Origin: Mycocentrospora acerina
Taxonomy: Eukaryota > Ascomycota > Dothideomycetes > Pleosporales
NCBI GenBank assembly: GCA_022701365.1
Contig: JAKUHH010000014.1
Span: forward strand, 186,451 to 250,450
Direction of reading: 5' to 3'
DNA length: 64,000 bases
The notes beneath the pieces are model-generated. The model was not told the DNA's origin, made no database searches, and saw nothing but the letters and a program-made list of their open reading frames with translations. Below, piece by piece: positions 24,736-36,685 of the stretch. The position numbers were made by a program, and so were the translations under genes. How positions within the stretch are numbered: position 1 is the stretch's first letter; each line of letters begins with the position of its first letter.

Positions 24736-26638
24736 TGCGAACCGCCTTCAGCTGATCATCTGTTCAAAGTTGGTCATCAAGAAGTAAGAGTCAAGCGTAG
24801 CCGTCAAACTAATGCTTTGGATCTTGCGACAGTGAACAGAAGGCGCCCGAATTGGAGAGAGAGAGAGAGAAAGCAGGTCGATACGTGGATGGAGAGTCGT
24901 GAAACAGCACACATGCAATGCAAGTCAATCTTGATATATATCGCACAAAGAGGTAGCGTGAGCCGTGTGCGCCGGCACGAGCGGTAGCAAAACATGCCCG
25001 AGCGGCGCTTCTGGGCACCGCATTGGAGTGTTTGAGATGGCAATGCTAAGGCCGCACTCCGCGCAGCTGGAGTGACTATAGGCTTCTTGCAGTGACGGCG
25101 GCATCTCGACATATCGCACTGCATTTGCAGTCTCAATGGTTGCGCGAGGAGCAACGCTGATTCGCGCACAGGGTCGTACAGCTAAATGGACAATAGCTGC
25201 AGAAAGCGGTGACATGCATCAGTCTTCATTCTTTGCTTGCGTATTCACTAGATGGCAGGCGTGCAATCAAACAATTTGCCGGCTTTGTTCGCATGATCCT
25301 CCGAAAAATGTGGACCGTGCTTGCAAGGCCAGATGCGGATAGCACCTTGGCTCTGCATTGTCCTTTCGTTCCGGTAGAGACTTCTGTACTCTGTTGATCC
25401 CAACAGTAGAACCATGGAAGATCGAGGATGACGACATAGGTCCAAGATCCCCCTGCCAACTTCAGAGTCGTACAGCACACCCTGAAAAGCTGGCGTACTT
25501 GAACATGTGGAATGTTGTTCATCGGTAGTGTGGGTATTGTTGCAGAAAAAACGGCTGTCATGCCGCTTCGATCAAGTTCGACGGGTTCCCACAGACTGAT
25601 CGGGGTACAGCTACGTAAGTTTTGGTATGAGAAGGTGGTTGGGAGTAAAAGGTGGTAGATCACTGATGCTGTAGCACACCAGGTAGGACATCATATACCA
25701 CGTGGCGCCTCATTTACTTCCATAGTTTAACGGCTTTCAACCCCGATTGAGCTCTTTGTCATTTCCTCCAAACCTGGCAAAGATGCCTTGATTACTTCAT
25801 CCGCTGGAAAAGAGCGTCATGTGGTTAAGAGTTACTTTGACGTATTGTTAACCCACTTGGGTATAGTCTGCAATGCCAATTTCAGAGCAAACGACCCCTG
25901 CCATGCTTGAATTCCACAATTTCTACCGGCTGCCTGCGCAAATTTATCCCTTTACCCGTGTCGTGAATCCGACCTGCTCGATCTGGTCATTACACGTCTA
26001 TGCTTGCAGCTAGTGGCTATTCCACGGACTAATTTTCAAATAGGCAGGCAGTACAAACAAACAGCGTACAATGGTGATGATGTCAAGGTAGCTAATTCCC
26101 AAAGTGCCAACTATTTGCCGCTAATGGCAATGATTGGAGGCGCTCTCAAATTGCTTGAAGTGGACTTAATCAGCAGGCTTGACAAATGAGAGGGTTCATT
26201 TGAAAGGTCACGAAAAGTGGGGTATGGCCTGTACTTCGGAGGTCACCGAAAGCAAGCAAGGATGGCGATACCTTTGGTCGGCAACTTGGCATTGATTACA
26301 TGAGAGTGCAAAGCAGCCTGCAGATTGAGAATGAAGTCTGTCTCAAGAGCTCGACGAAGTATGCATTACAAGCATCCTGTGACAACGATTCTAACTCACT
26401 CTACTCAGCCATAAGATGGATGTCTGGTTCCTCCTTGGTTAATCGAAGCAGAGGCACTACTGTCGAAAGAAATTATTAACCTTCAACTCGGTTTCTCATT
26501 TAAAATTTTGAGGACCGAGGCCGACAGGAATTCATGTGAAAGGATAAAAAAAATATCATTATTAACAACATTGTATCAAAAAAAAACTCAGATTTGGCAC
26601 TACAAGTCCAATCAATGCCATTATTTAAGACTCAAAAT
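24736..26638. other. intergenic, no gene recognised
   Basis: About 1.9 kb between the permease promoter and the 3' end of the 7TM gene. There is a short GA run near 24857-24872. Open frames are short and overlap on opposite strands, with no motif. Confidence 0.5.
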
Positions 26639-28143
26639 TTACCTCAATACTTCAATCTCGTCACCCAAGATAGAATTTCCCTTCCTTTCTGCTTCTTCCC
26701 ACTCTGCGCTTACCACAGTTGTCTTCAAAATCTTCGACCGACTTCCTGTGCTACTAGTTTCCCATTTTCTATCCTTGTCAGAACGATGAGCTAGAGCGGT
26801 GATTTCGACATCGAATCGTCCATCTGGACGTCTAGGTCCTCCGGGCAAGCCAGATGCAGAATCTGAGTGAGTCGTCTTGTCGTGTGAGAACATCGGAAGG
26901 AACCGTTTCATTGCGCAGTTTGACTGGTTCTTCCTACTACCTACTGTTTCGCTGAGCTTAATATGATCGCTGCTAAGTTGGTAAGATCCGCTTTTGCTTC
27001 GCGAATACCCCAGTTCAGACGGTGTGCCGCGACGACGAAGTTCGTCTGTGCCATAGAGACCCGAAGGAATTGATTCGAGAAGTGGTCGCAAGTAAGGGAT
27101 GCAAGATGTGATGATTGTTGTACATTCGATGACTTGTGTGAGGAGCGTCCATTTCCACAAGTCCTTGGTTGGATTCGGTGAGTGAAAGCCGTACGTATAT
27201 GACATTTGAACAGCGTTGGCGATGATGTCTCTATCAAGTTTTCATCAGTACTCCAGCAGTGATCTGTTCGAGAATACCTACTTACAACGATCGTGCACCG
27301 AAAAAGATGAGAATGGTGAGTTTTTTTCCTGTACTCATTTGCAGCATAATGATTACATGAATGGGAAACAGGATTAACGCAAGATCAGTCAGCATGTTGA
27401 GCGTGCCTGTAGCTTGCCAGAAATGTGCCTAGACATCAGTTAGCCGAGTGAACGTTTTATTTTTGAAAAGTAAGTAGAATATACCAAGTCAAGACAAGTA
27501 CCTTCCGTGTCGATAAACCGCCATGGCTCTACACTGCCACACTGGAAAGCTGTGATGAACTCCGATGTCAACCCCCAAAGCGCGATGGTGATTGCCATTC
27601 CGACGCCCATATTACGATGCACTTTCGAAGCGGTAAGAATCATGAGCAATGAGATGATAGACAGCTTGGCGCATGCTATGGTTGCGATATAAAGTAGTTT
27701 GTTTGCATATTCGCTCTGGAAATCTTTTGTAAGAATCAAGAAAATATAGAGGTGGCAAGTGCAAATCAGACCTTCTGGTAGGCCACACGCTGATTGTTCG
27801 TCAAGTCTGTCATGTCGCGGCCAAGCCCGTTTGCCGTCTGGAAAACAACAGTCACTCCTGAGCCGATACTCGCTAGCTGCAGAAATACTGCGTCAGTGTA
27901 ATAACGAAAATGAAGAAGAATCTACTTTGCTAGTATGAAACTCACCAGCGCTGCAATCACGAAAGCATCGTCGATATCCACTCGCCGCCTCAAAGCGCGC
28001 TTTGTGATAAGCCTAGTCAGAACTGCCAACGCGGAAGTGATGGAGAGAATCCAAGTAATAACGTTTAAATACGGTCCAAGATCATGTCTGGATCTTGGCC
28101 CCCGAGAAATGGGATGATGAGGAAAAAAAGAATTTATAGTCAT
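26639..28143 (-). CDS. fungal rhodopsin-like 7TM integral membrane protein (SAT4/PTH11-like family)
   Basis: Five exons on minus: 28143-27946, 27876-27772, 27715-27485, 27428-27286 and 27230-26639, 422 residues, introns 55-69 nt. The extracellular N-terminus is short. Seven hydrophobic spans follow between residues ~25 and ~285. Family marks are the LTRLITKRALRRRVDIDDAF segment after TM1, CAKLSIISLL in the TM3 region, the ALNMxTD-like LNMLTDLALILFP (TM5) and TQVIECTTIITSCIPYLRP (TM7). The C-terminal ~130 residues are a hydrophilic Ser/Arg/Lys-rich cytoplasmic tail. This large Pezizomycotina family resembles PTH11-type GPCRs but lacks the CFEM domain here. Ligand and signalling role are unknown. 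It is the neighbour of a UstYa-like gene on the same strand. Confidence 0.88.
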
Positions 28144-29212
28144 CGCATCTCTATGTTCAGATCAATCACCTCAATTAGGCGAGGAAATCGCAAAGAACGA
28201 TGAAAATGTGCTAACACAAAATTACGTGGTTTCCAGTGTAAGCAACACCAGGTTTGAGGACATTCGCGTCGATGTGCAGTTCGAGAGTGAGAAGCGTGAA
28301 GCCCACTAGCTTTACTTCTCGAAGAAGATAATAGCAATTTCCTCCCCTTCACCAGTTTTGCAACTAGCTTCAGCGAAGCGATGTCAAAGCGCGGGAGCAT
28401 CATGGGCTGAAAGAATATGTTGATGAGCATCAAGGCTTAACAGTAGCCGCCGTGCACTGTTGCGCAGTGTACAAGTACAGAATAATGCAAGTACGCCTGT
28501 GTGGCAAGGATGGAAGATATGGTTCCCAAGTATGAATATAATGTTTATTACCTAGCTAAGTATTTTAGCCACTTCAGGAATGCTGGAAGTGTCAGGAATA
28601 CAATCAATAGTCTGAATGTCACTGTGTATATTTCGGTTGGAATACACTCGTTTATTCTCGCCATTGTGTGATTCAAACATTTGCTGTAGAGATCGAGAGC
28701 TTGCGCAATTATGTAGTACAACTGTAGTATCACATCATCTTATTAACCATTGGTGGACGGTGGTTGTATCGTAACCTTGCAACACTTGCCAACGCACATC
28801 TCAGGTGTCACTTGGTAATTTTGCGGGTTCAAACATTCAAACGGGAAACTACAGCAGCGAAGGCGCACAACCGTCATTCAACAATCGTGTACACAATGTT
28901 GTGCAAGAGAAGTCGTACAAATGTATTGCGTTCCAAATTGAGACACAGCATTTGGGCCTCGATTAATGCCTCACCGCTCGAAAGTAAGAAAGAGAAGAGG
29001 CTTTCTCGAGGCACCAGCAAAACTTTGCATTTATATTACCAAAACTCTTGGTTACGATAGAACAGTCAGAAAATTATTGAATTCGAAAATGCTGCCTCAC
29101 ACTTTACGTCTGCCCCGTGCTATTAACCTGAAGTTCTTCTAAGATAAATTGTCATCTTCTGATGTAAGATGCTCGAATCAAAACTTTTCAAGCTTGGCGA
29201 GAACATGTTTAG
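28144..29212. other. intergenic, AT-rich
   Basis: Upstream of the 7TM gene on the minus strand and downstream of the repeat-peptide candidate. No gene, repeat or RNA was recognised. Confidence 0.5.
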
Positions 29213-29217
29213 TCTTC

Positions 29218-29513
29218 AGTGATCCACGTTTCCAGGATTTCCAAGGACCTTATTAATCTCTGGAACACCTCGAGTGACAATATCGACAGAGTCTATAATG
29301 ACACTTTCAATCATTAGTACTTCTCGAGTGACTACATCGATGGGGTCGCCAATCTCTTTAGTGATGACGGGTACGGCTCGGTTATTGATGCCTATTGCTT
29401 GGATGAGTATATTCACTGATGTACATGCTCCTTTAGACGAGCTGACCTGAATTCGTCGGCAAAGTGAGGACGCCTACTACAAGAGCAAGCGCAACTGCAA
29501 TTACAGTGTGCAT
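29218..29513 (-). CDS. candidate small secreted peptide with three 18-residue repeats (frame break or very short intron)
   Basis: The ATG at 29511-29513 opens a clean signal-peptide-like start (Met-His-Thr followed by a Val/Ala/Leu run to TLPTNSG), after which this frame stops. The next frame carries three degenerate copies of an 18-residue unit centred on an Arg: INNRAVPVITKE, DVVTREVLMIES and DIVTRGVPEINK, then a short tail ending at a TGA at 29218-29220. The two parts join either by a 31-nt GT...AG intron (29415-29445, unusually short) or by one inserted or deleted base. At DNA level copies 2 and 3 are visibly related (shared GTCACTCGAG). Layout (signal peptide plus repeats, next to a UstYa-like gene on the same strand) resembles fungal RiPP precursors, but dibasic Kex2 sites and Tyr-containing cores are absent. 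Function is unknown. Confidence 0.35.
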
Positions 29514-30287
29514 GATGAATGATGCAAGGGAGTTCTTAGGAAAATTAGTTTCGATTTTGGCAACTAAGAATAAGTAATCGCTCACTAGTTTGGGTAATGG
29601 AAAGAAATTGCTCAGCAGGGCCGAGTGAAAAATGAACAAGATTATCAAGCCTTCTTAAGTGTGCCCGCGGAGATATTTGAGGGATAATCTCCACAGTTCC
29701 TGCCTTGAATAGGGCCATGTTTATCGTCATTAGCAAGCCCCGGTATGTAGAAAAAGAGTTTGTGTGATTCTCGTATCGAAGAAGGCTGGGTGCAACATTT
29801 CCTTTGTCGGGCCGGGCGTCACACAAGATAGCTTCCCGTTTTAGGATCTAGTATCCACTTCATACATGATGCTCGACTCGCTGAGTGTTGAGCTTCACGA
29901 AAGTGTGGGCTCTTAAACCTGGTTAGAGTAAGAACACAACTTCTCCAATGTGGAATGGAACCCTTTAAGTCTTTTTAAAGGTATAACGTAGCGTTATTGA
30001 AGAAATACATCAATGAAATTCTCATAGGTGAACATGACACTTGCAGTGAAATCTGCTGATCTGCAAAACAAAAGCCGACATGCGACAATGATCATACAGA
30101 GTATCATCATCCCTAGACTAAGTTACACGAGGAAAGGTGAGAATGCAACAACATGTCAAAGGTTAGATACTAGTCTCTTTTTTCACAAGCAGTCTTCAAA
30201 TACAAGAAGCGCCCAAAAATATCAATCTAGACCCGCAACCTCACGCACTGGGGTAGGTCTTCTCTATGTCAAACTTCCTAGGCAGAT
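29514..30287. other. intergenic between repeat peptide and UstYa-like gene
   Basis: About 0.8 kb between two co-oriented minus-strand genes, with open frames but no motif. Presumed to hold the peptide gene's promoter and the 3' flank of the UstYa-like gene. Confidence 0.5.
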
Positions 30288-31262
30288 TCAGAATACCACA
30301 TTCTGATCTCCATCGGCTTTGGGCTCGTACGCATCCTTGTGTCCATGGTACTCAAAGTAAGCTTGCTGTACGTGCCGATATGGTGATTGTGGTGGGCAGA
30401 AAGCGAAAAGCTCAAGAGTGTTCGTAGCTTCACGGTAATCGTCAAATTTATAACATGCGTGTCGCTCGGGTTGCGTGGCCCACGATATCATCTTGTCCCA
30501 GTTTCTACATTTTCGTATCTGGCCGTCGCCCAAGTGCCGCTCTGCAGAAGCAGGCATTGGCGTATCATCCGCAGTGCACATGATGTCCTGACGTAATCCC
30601 TCAAAACAGTGGTAAATGTGATTCAGGTTAAAATTCTGGCTGCTGTTGTTATGTTTCGACACTATTGCCTTTCGGATGAGTTTCTGCCATCATGTTGTTA
30701 TTCAAAATCTTTTGCATCGAGAAAAGGATTTTCTTACTAAACAGTGGAGATCATGAACACCCTTCAGATAGTAGATACTTCGCTCAGTATCCCACGGAAA
30801 GCGCGTTGATGGATAAAGACCGACGCTGTTCGAGTAATCATCACGCAATGCGACTGCCATTGGATTGGTGTCTATTAAATCCCATGCCAAATCCATGTCG
30901 TTCTCAGTGAGATTCGGATTCCAATATCCCGAAAAGGAATGATATGAAACTGGAGTATCAAAAGAGAGGCCACCTATAGCTGCGTCAACTATGCTGTACG
31001 TACAGGTGGCCTCAAACATACTGTAAATGGTTCTTCCCCTGTCGCTCGTGGAGGTTTTTAACTTTGCGTTGTTCATGATCAGTAGTACATTCGCGGAGAG
31101 CGAAAGCAGCATGATCGACAAGTAAGCAACGAAGCTACGCGTATTGGTGGGTATGATCTCGGTACTGTCGATATTCCATGCCATCCCATCTTTGTCTCCA
31201 ACATGCTTGAGTTCCACCAACTCTTCTCCTCTCAGCGGCGCATATCTTGGGGAGCTTTCCAT
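30288..31262 (-). CDS. UstYa-like (DUF3328) oxidase
   Basis: Two exons on minus: 31262-30738 and 30683-30288 (54-nt intron), 306 residues. The ATG at 31260-31262 is the first canonical start. Residues ~44-63 form one membrane anchor (SFVAYLSIMLLSLSANVLLI), with a cytosolic N-tail and a lumenal domain. Both hallmark motifs of the family are present: His-Asp-Leu-His-Cys at 170-174 and His-Ile-Tyr-His-Cys at 197-201, followed by a distal Cys. The intron lies directly after the first motif. UstYa/Yb proteins act in dikaritin RiPP pathways (ustiloxin, phomopsin, asperipin), oxidatively cyclising peptide side chains; relatives act in cyclochlorotine synthesis. Many genomes carry orphan copies, so membership in a biosynthetic cluster is not proven here. 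Confidence 0.9.
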
Positions 31263-31867
31263 CGTGTTGGCCACTTTTGAGCGTTGCCATGATACTAGAT
31301 GAAGGGCATTTATTCATACCCAGCGAAACAGACATCACTTCATGTCAGGTGCAACTCTTGTGTTGCAAGCTGACTTGTCAGGCTCCTAGCCGCTCGCGAC
31401 TAACGGCTCGAAGCTACTACTATCGATAACCTTGCGCGCGCTCCGAGCTCGGACCACTGATGAAAGGACGCAAACCACGCCGCATCGGTTCCGCATCCGC
31501 GGTAGACAAACATCTCGCAGCTTCGTGCAAGCAAGGAAGGTCGCAAGCCACCCAAGACGATAACGGTGTTACATGTGTAACGTAACTCGGAGGGTGAGGG
31601 GTCGTCGTATCGGTGTACTAACGATGTAAGGTGTGACTTGTTCGCTTGCGCCCAAGACGCTAGGAAACTGCTTGGTAGATTCGCCAAATGAGGAAGGAGC
31701 GCGCAGGATCACCTAACGCGGCAATTAACAAGATCCAATACTCACCTCCTCCCCTACTTGCGTATCTCCGATCCCGCTAGTAATGTGACAGGGCAGTGGG
31801 CTAGGCGTCTAGTCGATATCTTTAAGAGTCCGATACCGCTGTGAAATCAATCCAGCAAAAATCTGCA
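31263..31867. other. divergent promoter region UstYa-like / GNAT
   Basis: About 0.6 kb between divergent genes. No coding signal stands out. It includes G/C-rich segments such as the one around 31435-31500. Confidence 0.5.
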
Positions 31868-32802
31868 ATGATGAGCGAACGGTATGTAGTCCGAGAGGTG
31901 ACAAGTAGGGAAGAGATGGACCTTGTACTGGAAATCATCTGGGCCGCAAACTACACACCATACGAGCCCTTTGTCCAACTATCTTTTCCAGTCCTTGGCT
32001 TCACATCCGCACACCGAGAAGCCGCCATCGCCGAGTCAAAAGAACGGTTTTGGGGTCAACACCAAGCCGAGCCTTCCAGTCACTGGTTCTATGTGTTCGA
32101 CACAATCGAGGGAAATGCTGTTGGCTGCGCGCAATGGGTCATTTCAAAGACCAATCCGTTTTCTGATGGAATACCAAAGCTCCAAGCACCCTGGTGGCCG
32201 GAGGGAGAGTGTCGAAAGTTCTGCGAATCAATCTTGAATCAGGTGTACAGAGCGCACGCAAGCTGGATGACGCGGCCGCATTGTGGTGAGTGGAGCACAT
32301 GGGCCCCTGCTGTGACCCTGACTAGACTTCTGGCAGACTGGACCCGTTTTCAAATTTGTTGAAGAAATGTATCTGGTAGCTTTACTGGCGTGCTGACTTG
32401 TGTATAGCGCTCAACTGGATGGCTGTCCACCCTTCATATCGCCTACGCGGGATCGGGTCACTCTTAATGCACACAGGAATCACCTGTGCCGACAAACTTG
32501 ATCTTGAGTGCTGGATGGAATCATCATCTATGGGCAAGCCTCTATACGAAAAATTCGGCTTCGAATCCTTGTTCAAGCTCGGTTTCGATACTGAGAAGCC
32601 AGATGCAAGTGACGAATGGCGCAAATGTGCGCACGAGATGACGCCACCACCAATTTTTGCCATGTGGAGGCCAAAGCAAGGATTACGGAAGAACGAAGAC
32701 GGCGGTGAGGTCAAGATGCCATGGGACTTGGCGATGGAGGGTCGGCAAGAGCTAAGGGTTGAAAGTAGGGGTGACGGACCTATCTTTCGAAATGATATCT
32801 GA
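31868..32802 (+). CDS. GNAT family N-acetyltransferase
   Basis: Two exons: 31868-32285 and 32408-32802, with a 122-nt intron (GTGAGT...TATAG), 270 residues. The ATG at 31868 is immediately followed by another; either could be used. The N-terminal half has the beta-alpha pattern of GNATs (YVVREVTSREEMDLVLEI). The second exon opens with motif A: ALNWMAVHPSYRLRGIGSLL, with R-x-x-G-x-G/A-type RLRGIG contacting the CoA pyrophosphate. Motif B follows (CWMESSSMGKPLYEKFGF). Such fungal enzymes transfer acetyl from acetyl-CoA to small amines or peptides. The substrate is unknown. The large intron is an outlier in this window, where most are about 45-60 nt. Confidence 0.88.
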
Positions 32803-33334
32803 GAGATCAAATTCATCTTCATTTCCATAGGCTAATGGGGTTTCTCTTCAGCAGAGCTGAGAATAATCGCACACCAGGTGTGTCATTGAACGGGAAACTG
32901 TCCTAATTCTTTTCAATCCCTTCTGGAGTTGGGCATGGGAGCATTTGCTATGGGAAGCTCGGTTTTATATCACATTTATAGTACTGCAATTTATTACATC
33001 TATGAGTTTGAGGCACAAGAACATAAGAACGCGATGGCTTCTTATATCTGTGATCTGCTTGAACACGAGGGACAGGACGTAGTGCGAGAGCAACCGAGTG
33101 GATAGTAGAGTCGGAATCATATCCAGATGGTTCTTATACATCATCGTATCTTCATCGGAATGTAAGGAGTAAGAAGACAAAGTAATGAATATGGTGAAAG
33201 ATGAGAACTTGTTGTCAGCCACACTGGTTGAAAAATGAACGGCACGCTCAACCTCACCTTCTATTAGCATCAGATACAGACACTCTGGTCATCAGTTATG
33301 TATTGCTAAGAACTTTCACAATTGCTACCTTAAT
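32803..33334. other. convergent intergenic region
   Basis: 3' flanks of the GNAT gene (plus) and FOL1 (minus). No gene or repeat was recognised. Confidence 0.6.
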
Positions 33335-35048
33335 TTACACCCGCCAAATTGCGTCCGCCATTTTGGATACCTGCGCCATCTCCCCAACGTCATGAATTCT
33401 CACGATATCAGCGCCACCTTGTATTGCTGCGGTCACCGCAGCAGCAGTCCCCCATTTCCTATCCTTTGCTTCGGTGACTCCGGTGATTCTCCCTACGAAT
33501 GCTTTTCGGCTCGTGCCTACCAACCATGGAAGGCCCTGAAGACCAGGATACTTTCGCAACTCGCCCATCCGTCGAAGTAGCTCCAAGTTCTGCTCTTGCG
33601 TCTTTGCGAACCCGATACCAGGGTCGAGAATAATGCGCCAGCGACGAATTCCTGCTGCTTCTGCTGCACGTACACGATCAAGTAGTTCGCGACCTACCGT
33701 TGTGATGATGCCATCGGGGTAAGAGGTAAATTCATTCATGGTCTCAGGAGTTCCTCGCATATGCATTAGACATATTGTACAGCCGAGTCTTGCAACAGTG
33801 TAGAGCATAGCGTCGTCCATCAGACCTGCACTGACATCATTGATAATGTCTGCGCCAGCCTCGATGGACTCATTTGCAACATCTGCGCGATATGTATCAA
33901 TGCTGATCGCAATTTGGTTTGCTTCGGGTAGCGATCGGATAAGTTTGACCGCAGGGAGGACACGAGACAGTTCTTCTGTGGACGATACTTGCACAGCGCC
34001 AGGTCGTGTAGACTGGCCACCAATATCGATTATCGTTGCACCGGCTGTGATTTGCGATCGGATGATTTTGCTCAGTGCAGCTTGGTTGACATTGTAATTT
34101 TTGCCGCCGTCGGAGAATGAGTCTGGAGTGACATTCAAGATAGACATGATTCGCGTATCTCGTTGTGGTTGGAACGCGGAGATGCTTGGAAGATCCGACG
34201 AGAGTGGAGTCATAGGCGACAACGGATCTTCCGATTGAGGCAGGAGCGAGAGACTATGCTCAAGTGATACCGTTTTGGAGGAAGAGCGGGATGGAATCTG
34301 TTCTTTGGGTATCAACCTACGGGAGTCAGCACGCTGGCAACAATGCTCTATACAATACATACTCGCACAGCGGTCGTAAAACAAATTCTCTTTCAAGCAT
34401 GAGTGGATGAGGTATTTGCAGCCTATCATCTGAATATGTTATATCCTCGTAAAGCAAAATATCGAGGTCTATATTCCTAGGACCCTTGTCGATAACCTTA
34501 ACTCGACCCATTTTATTCTCCACAGACTGCAGCTCGTTCAAAAGCTCAATCGGAGACAATGATGTTTCTACCTATTGAAGTCAACACACTTACTCAAGCT
34601 TTGGTGTGTTGAGCCTTACTTCACATGCACCATTCACGAAGTTGTCTTGATCAATGACATACATGGCCTTTGTCTCCCAAAGACTGCTAGTCCGGATTAT
34701 TTTGATCTTTCCGCCCTTTTCCATCTCTTTGCACGCTTGCTCGATCATGGCAACTCTGTCGCCCATGTTGCTTCCCAAAGCGATAAACGCACGACGGTCC
34801 GCTTTTTTGAACTGATGAGAGGAACGAACACTCTGTCTTTGAGCATTTCTTGGCGGCTTCCATAGCCCATTTTGCAACCTTGCGGTGGTTGATTCTACTG
34901 AACAGCAAGCATTGCGATGCCGAGCGTTAGATGAGAAAATTCCATTCCTAAAATTATAGCTTGAGATGTCTCGAACGACAACACTGAATAACGCGCCTCG
35001 GTTCGACCTTGCAAGAAAATTTCTCGACCTAATCATTTGTGCAAACAT
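33335..35048 (-). CDS. FOL1: folate synthesis protein, HPPK-DHPS fusion with likely mitochondrial presequence
   Basis: Three exons on minus: 35048-34620, 34571-34363 and 34316-33335, 539 residues. The first ~75 residues are Arg/Ser-rich with almost no acidic residues, as in a mitochondrial targeting sequence. HPPK (2-amino-4-hydroxy-6-hydroxymethyldihydropteridine pyrophosphokinase) runs from about 86 to 212, with FIALGSNMGDR and RNIDLDILLY. DHPS (dihydropteroate synthase) runs from about 269 to the end, with ILNVTPDSFSDGG, IIDIGGQSTRPGA, ISIDTYRADVA, DPGIGFAKT and VGTSRKAF. The two steps add pyrophosphate to the pterin and then condense it with p-aminobenzoate. DHPS is the sulfonamide target. 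Yeast Fol1 has an N-terminal dihydroneopterin aldolase domain; none is visible here, so that step must be encoded elsewhere. It is divergent from the nitronate monooxygenase gene. Confidence 0.94.
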
Positions 35049-35503
35049 GACTGTAACTACCAGAGCTTTAGCTAAGATTTTGGACACCCTTCAACGAGTG
35101 GAAACATAATCAGCAAAATCTGTTGAAACAGATGCGAATCAAGCGATACATGGCGTGAGACTGGACACTTACCGTCCACGTTCAACTAAGCACCTGACCG
35201 TTTCGTCCCGCAAATAGCACAGCGTGGGCTAGTTTGCATGTGATGGGGTCGGATGTCGGAGGCGGAAAAAGTGCAAACTTGGCACCTTCCCCAGGTTTTT
35301 CTCACGTGTTGCCTTAACTACCGTGTTAGCGTGCCCCGGACGGCAACATACCTCGGCTCACTTCTGATGACAACGAGAGTCGACAAAGGCGCATAAGATC
35401 CCGCGACTCCTCTCTTCTCCGCACTTCCCCTTACCTGCATTTCGAAAATATTAATTCGCACTTTCCTCCCATTTCGAAAATCGCATCCCTCTCCACATCC
35501 ACC
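35049..35503. promoter_or_regulatory. bidirectional promoter between FOL1 and nitronate monooxygenase
   Basis: 455 bp separate the two divergent start codons. CT-rich stretches just before 35504 are a typical fungal initiator context. There is no strong motif I can name. Confidence 0.5.
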
Positions 35504-36685
35504 ATGGCGTCTCCTCGTACGTACCCTTGGTATTCACATGCCGCGTAGCCATCTAACAAACTACAGAGCAAATCCGCACCAAGCTTACCGATCTGCTGAA
35601 GATCCAGCACCCAGTCATGCTTGCGGGCATGAACGTGGCTGCTGGGCCTCGGCTTGCGGCCGCCGTCAGCAACGCTGGAGGCATCGGTGTTCTCGGAGGC
35701 ATCGGCTACACACCAGACATGTTGCGCGAGCAAATCGCCGAGCTGAAAGAATACCTGACCGACAAGAACGCGCCTTTCGGTGTTGATCTCCTGCTTCCCC
35801 AGGTCGGAGGTTCTGCTCGCAAGACCAAGTTCGTAACTGTAACAGCAACTGTGCATGTGCATCCAAGGCTAACTGTTGTGTAGCTACGACTACACCAAGG
35901 GCAAGCTCCCTGAGCTCATTGACATCATCATCGAGTCTGGGGCCAAACTCTTTGTTTGCGCAGTCGGTGTCCCACCCAAGGATGTCGTTGAGAAGCTCCA
36001 TGGGGCTGGTATTCTCTACATGAACATGATCGGCCACCCCAAGCACATCAAGAAGTGCCTTGATCTCGGTGTCGACCTCATCTGCGCACAGGGTGGTGAG
36101 GGTGGTGGCCACACCGGAGATGTTCCCACATCGGTTTTCATTCCCGAGGCTGTCAAGATTGTCAAGGGCCACAAGTCGCCCTTGACTGGTGAGCAGGTGC
36201 AAATTGTTGCTGCTGGTGGTATCTACAGCGGCGAGTCGCTCGCTGCTATGCTTGCCTTTGGTGCTTCTGGTGTCTGGGTCGGTACCCGATTCATCCTCTC
36301 CGAGGAGGCCGGTGCTTCAAAAGACCACCAAGAAGCCGTCCGAACGTCTGGCTGGGACGACAACGTCCGCACAATCATCTTCACAGGTCGACCTCTTCGC
36401 GTCCGTACCAACAAGTACATCCAAGACTGGGAGGAGAACAGGGCAGCTGAGATCAAGGAGCTTACCAGCAAGGGCATACTACCAGTCGAGTATGACCTCG
36501 AGAAGCTTGGTGATGACATTGATGACGACATGATGGACAACGCCCGACCCCACCTCATGGGCAAGGTTGCTGCCGCGGTCAACGAGAAGAAGAGTGCGAA
36601 GGCAATTGTCGATGAGCTTGTAAATGACGCCGTCAAGGCGCTGCAGACCAGCAATTCTCTCATTGTCTCGAAGGCTAAACTATAA
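35504..36685 (+). CDS. nitronate monooxygenase (2-nitropropane dioxygenase family)
   Basis: Three exons: 35504-35516 (13 nt), 35567-35828 and 35884-36685, 358 residues. The tiny first exon is supported by ACCATGG at the start and by perfect frame joining (Met-Ala-Ser-Pro-Gln-Gln). The TIM-barrel fold of the family is evident: HPVMLAGMNVAAGPRLAAAV (strand 1), GGIGVLGGIG, then CAQGGEGGGHTGD, the FMN-binding and catalytic-His region, and IVAAGGIYSGESLAAML followed by GASGVWVGTRF, the phosphate-binding block. These FMN enzymes oxidise alkyl nitronates, probably including propionate-3-nitronate, to carbonyl compounds, protecting respiration. The C-terminal tail (about 60 residues) is Lys/Asp-rich and helical. 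Codon use looks like that of a well-expressed gene. It is unlikely to be anything else. Confidence 0.93.

Noticed and set aside
26639..31262. A full secondary-metabolite cluster around the UstYa-like gene
   Set aside because: No PKS, NRPS, terpene synthase, P450, methyltransferase or cluster regulator is present within ~10 kb; only the small RiPP-like hypothesis remains.
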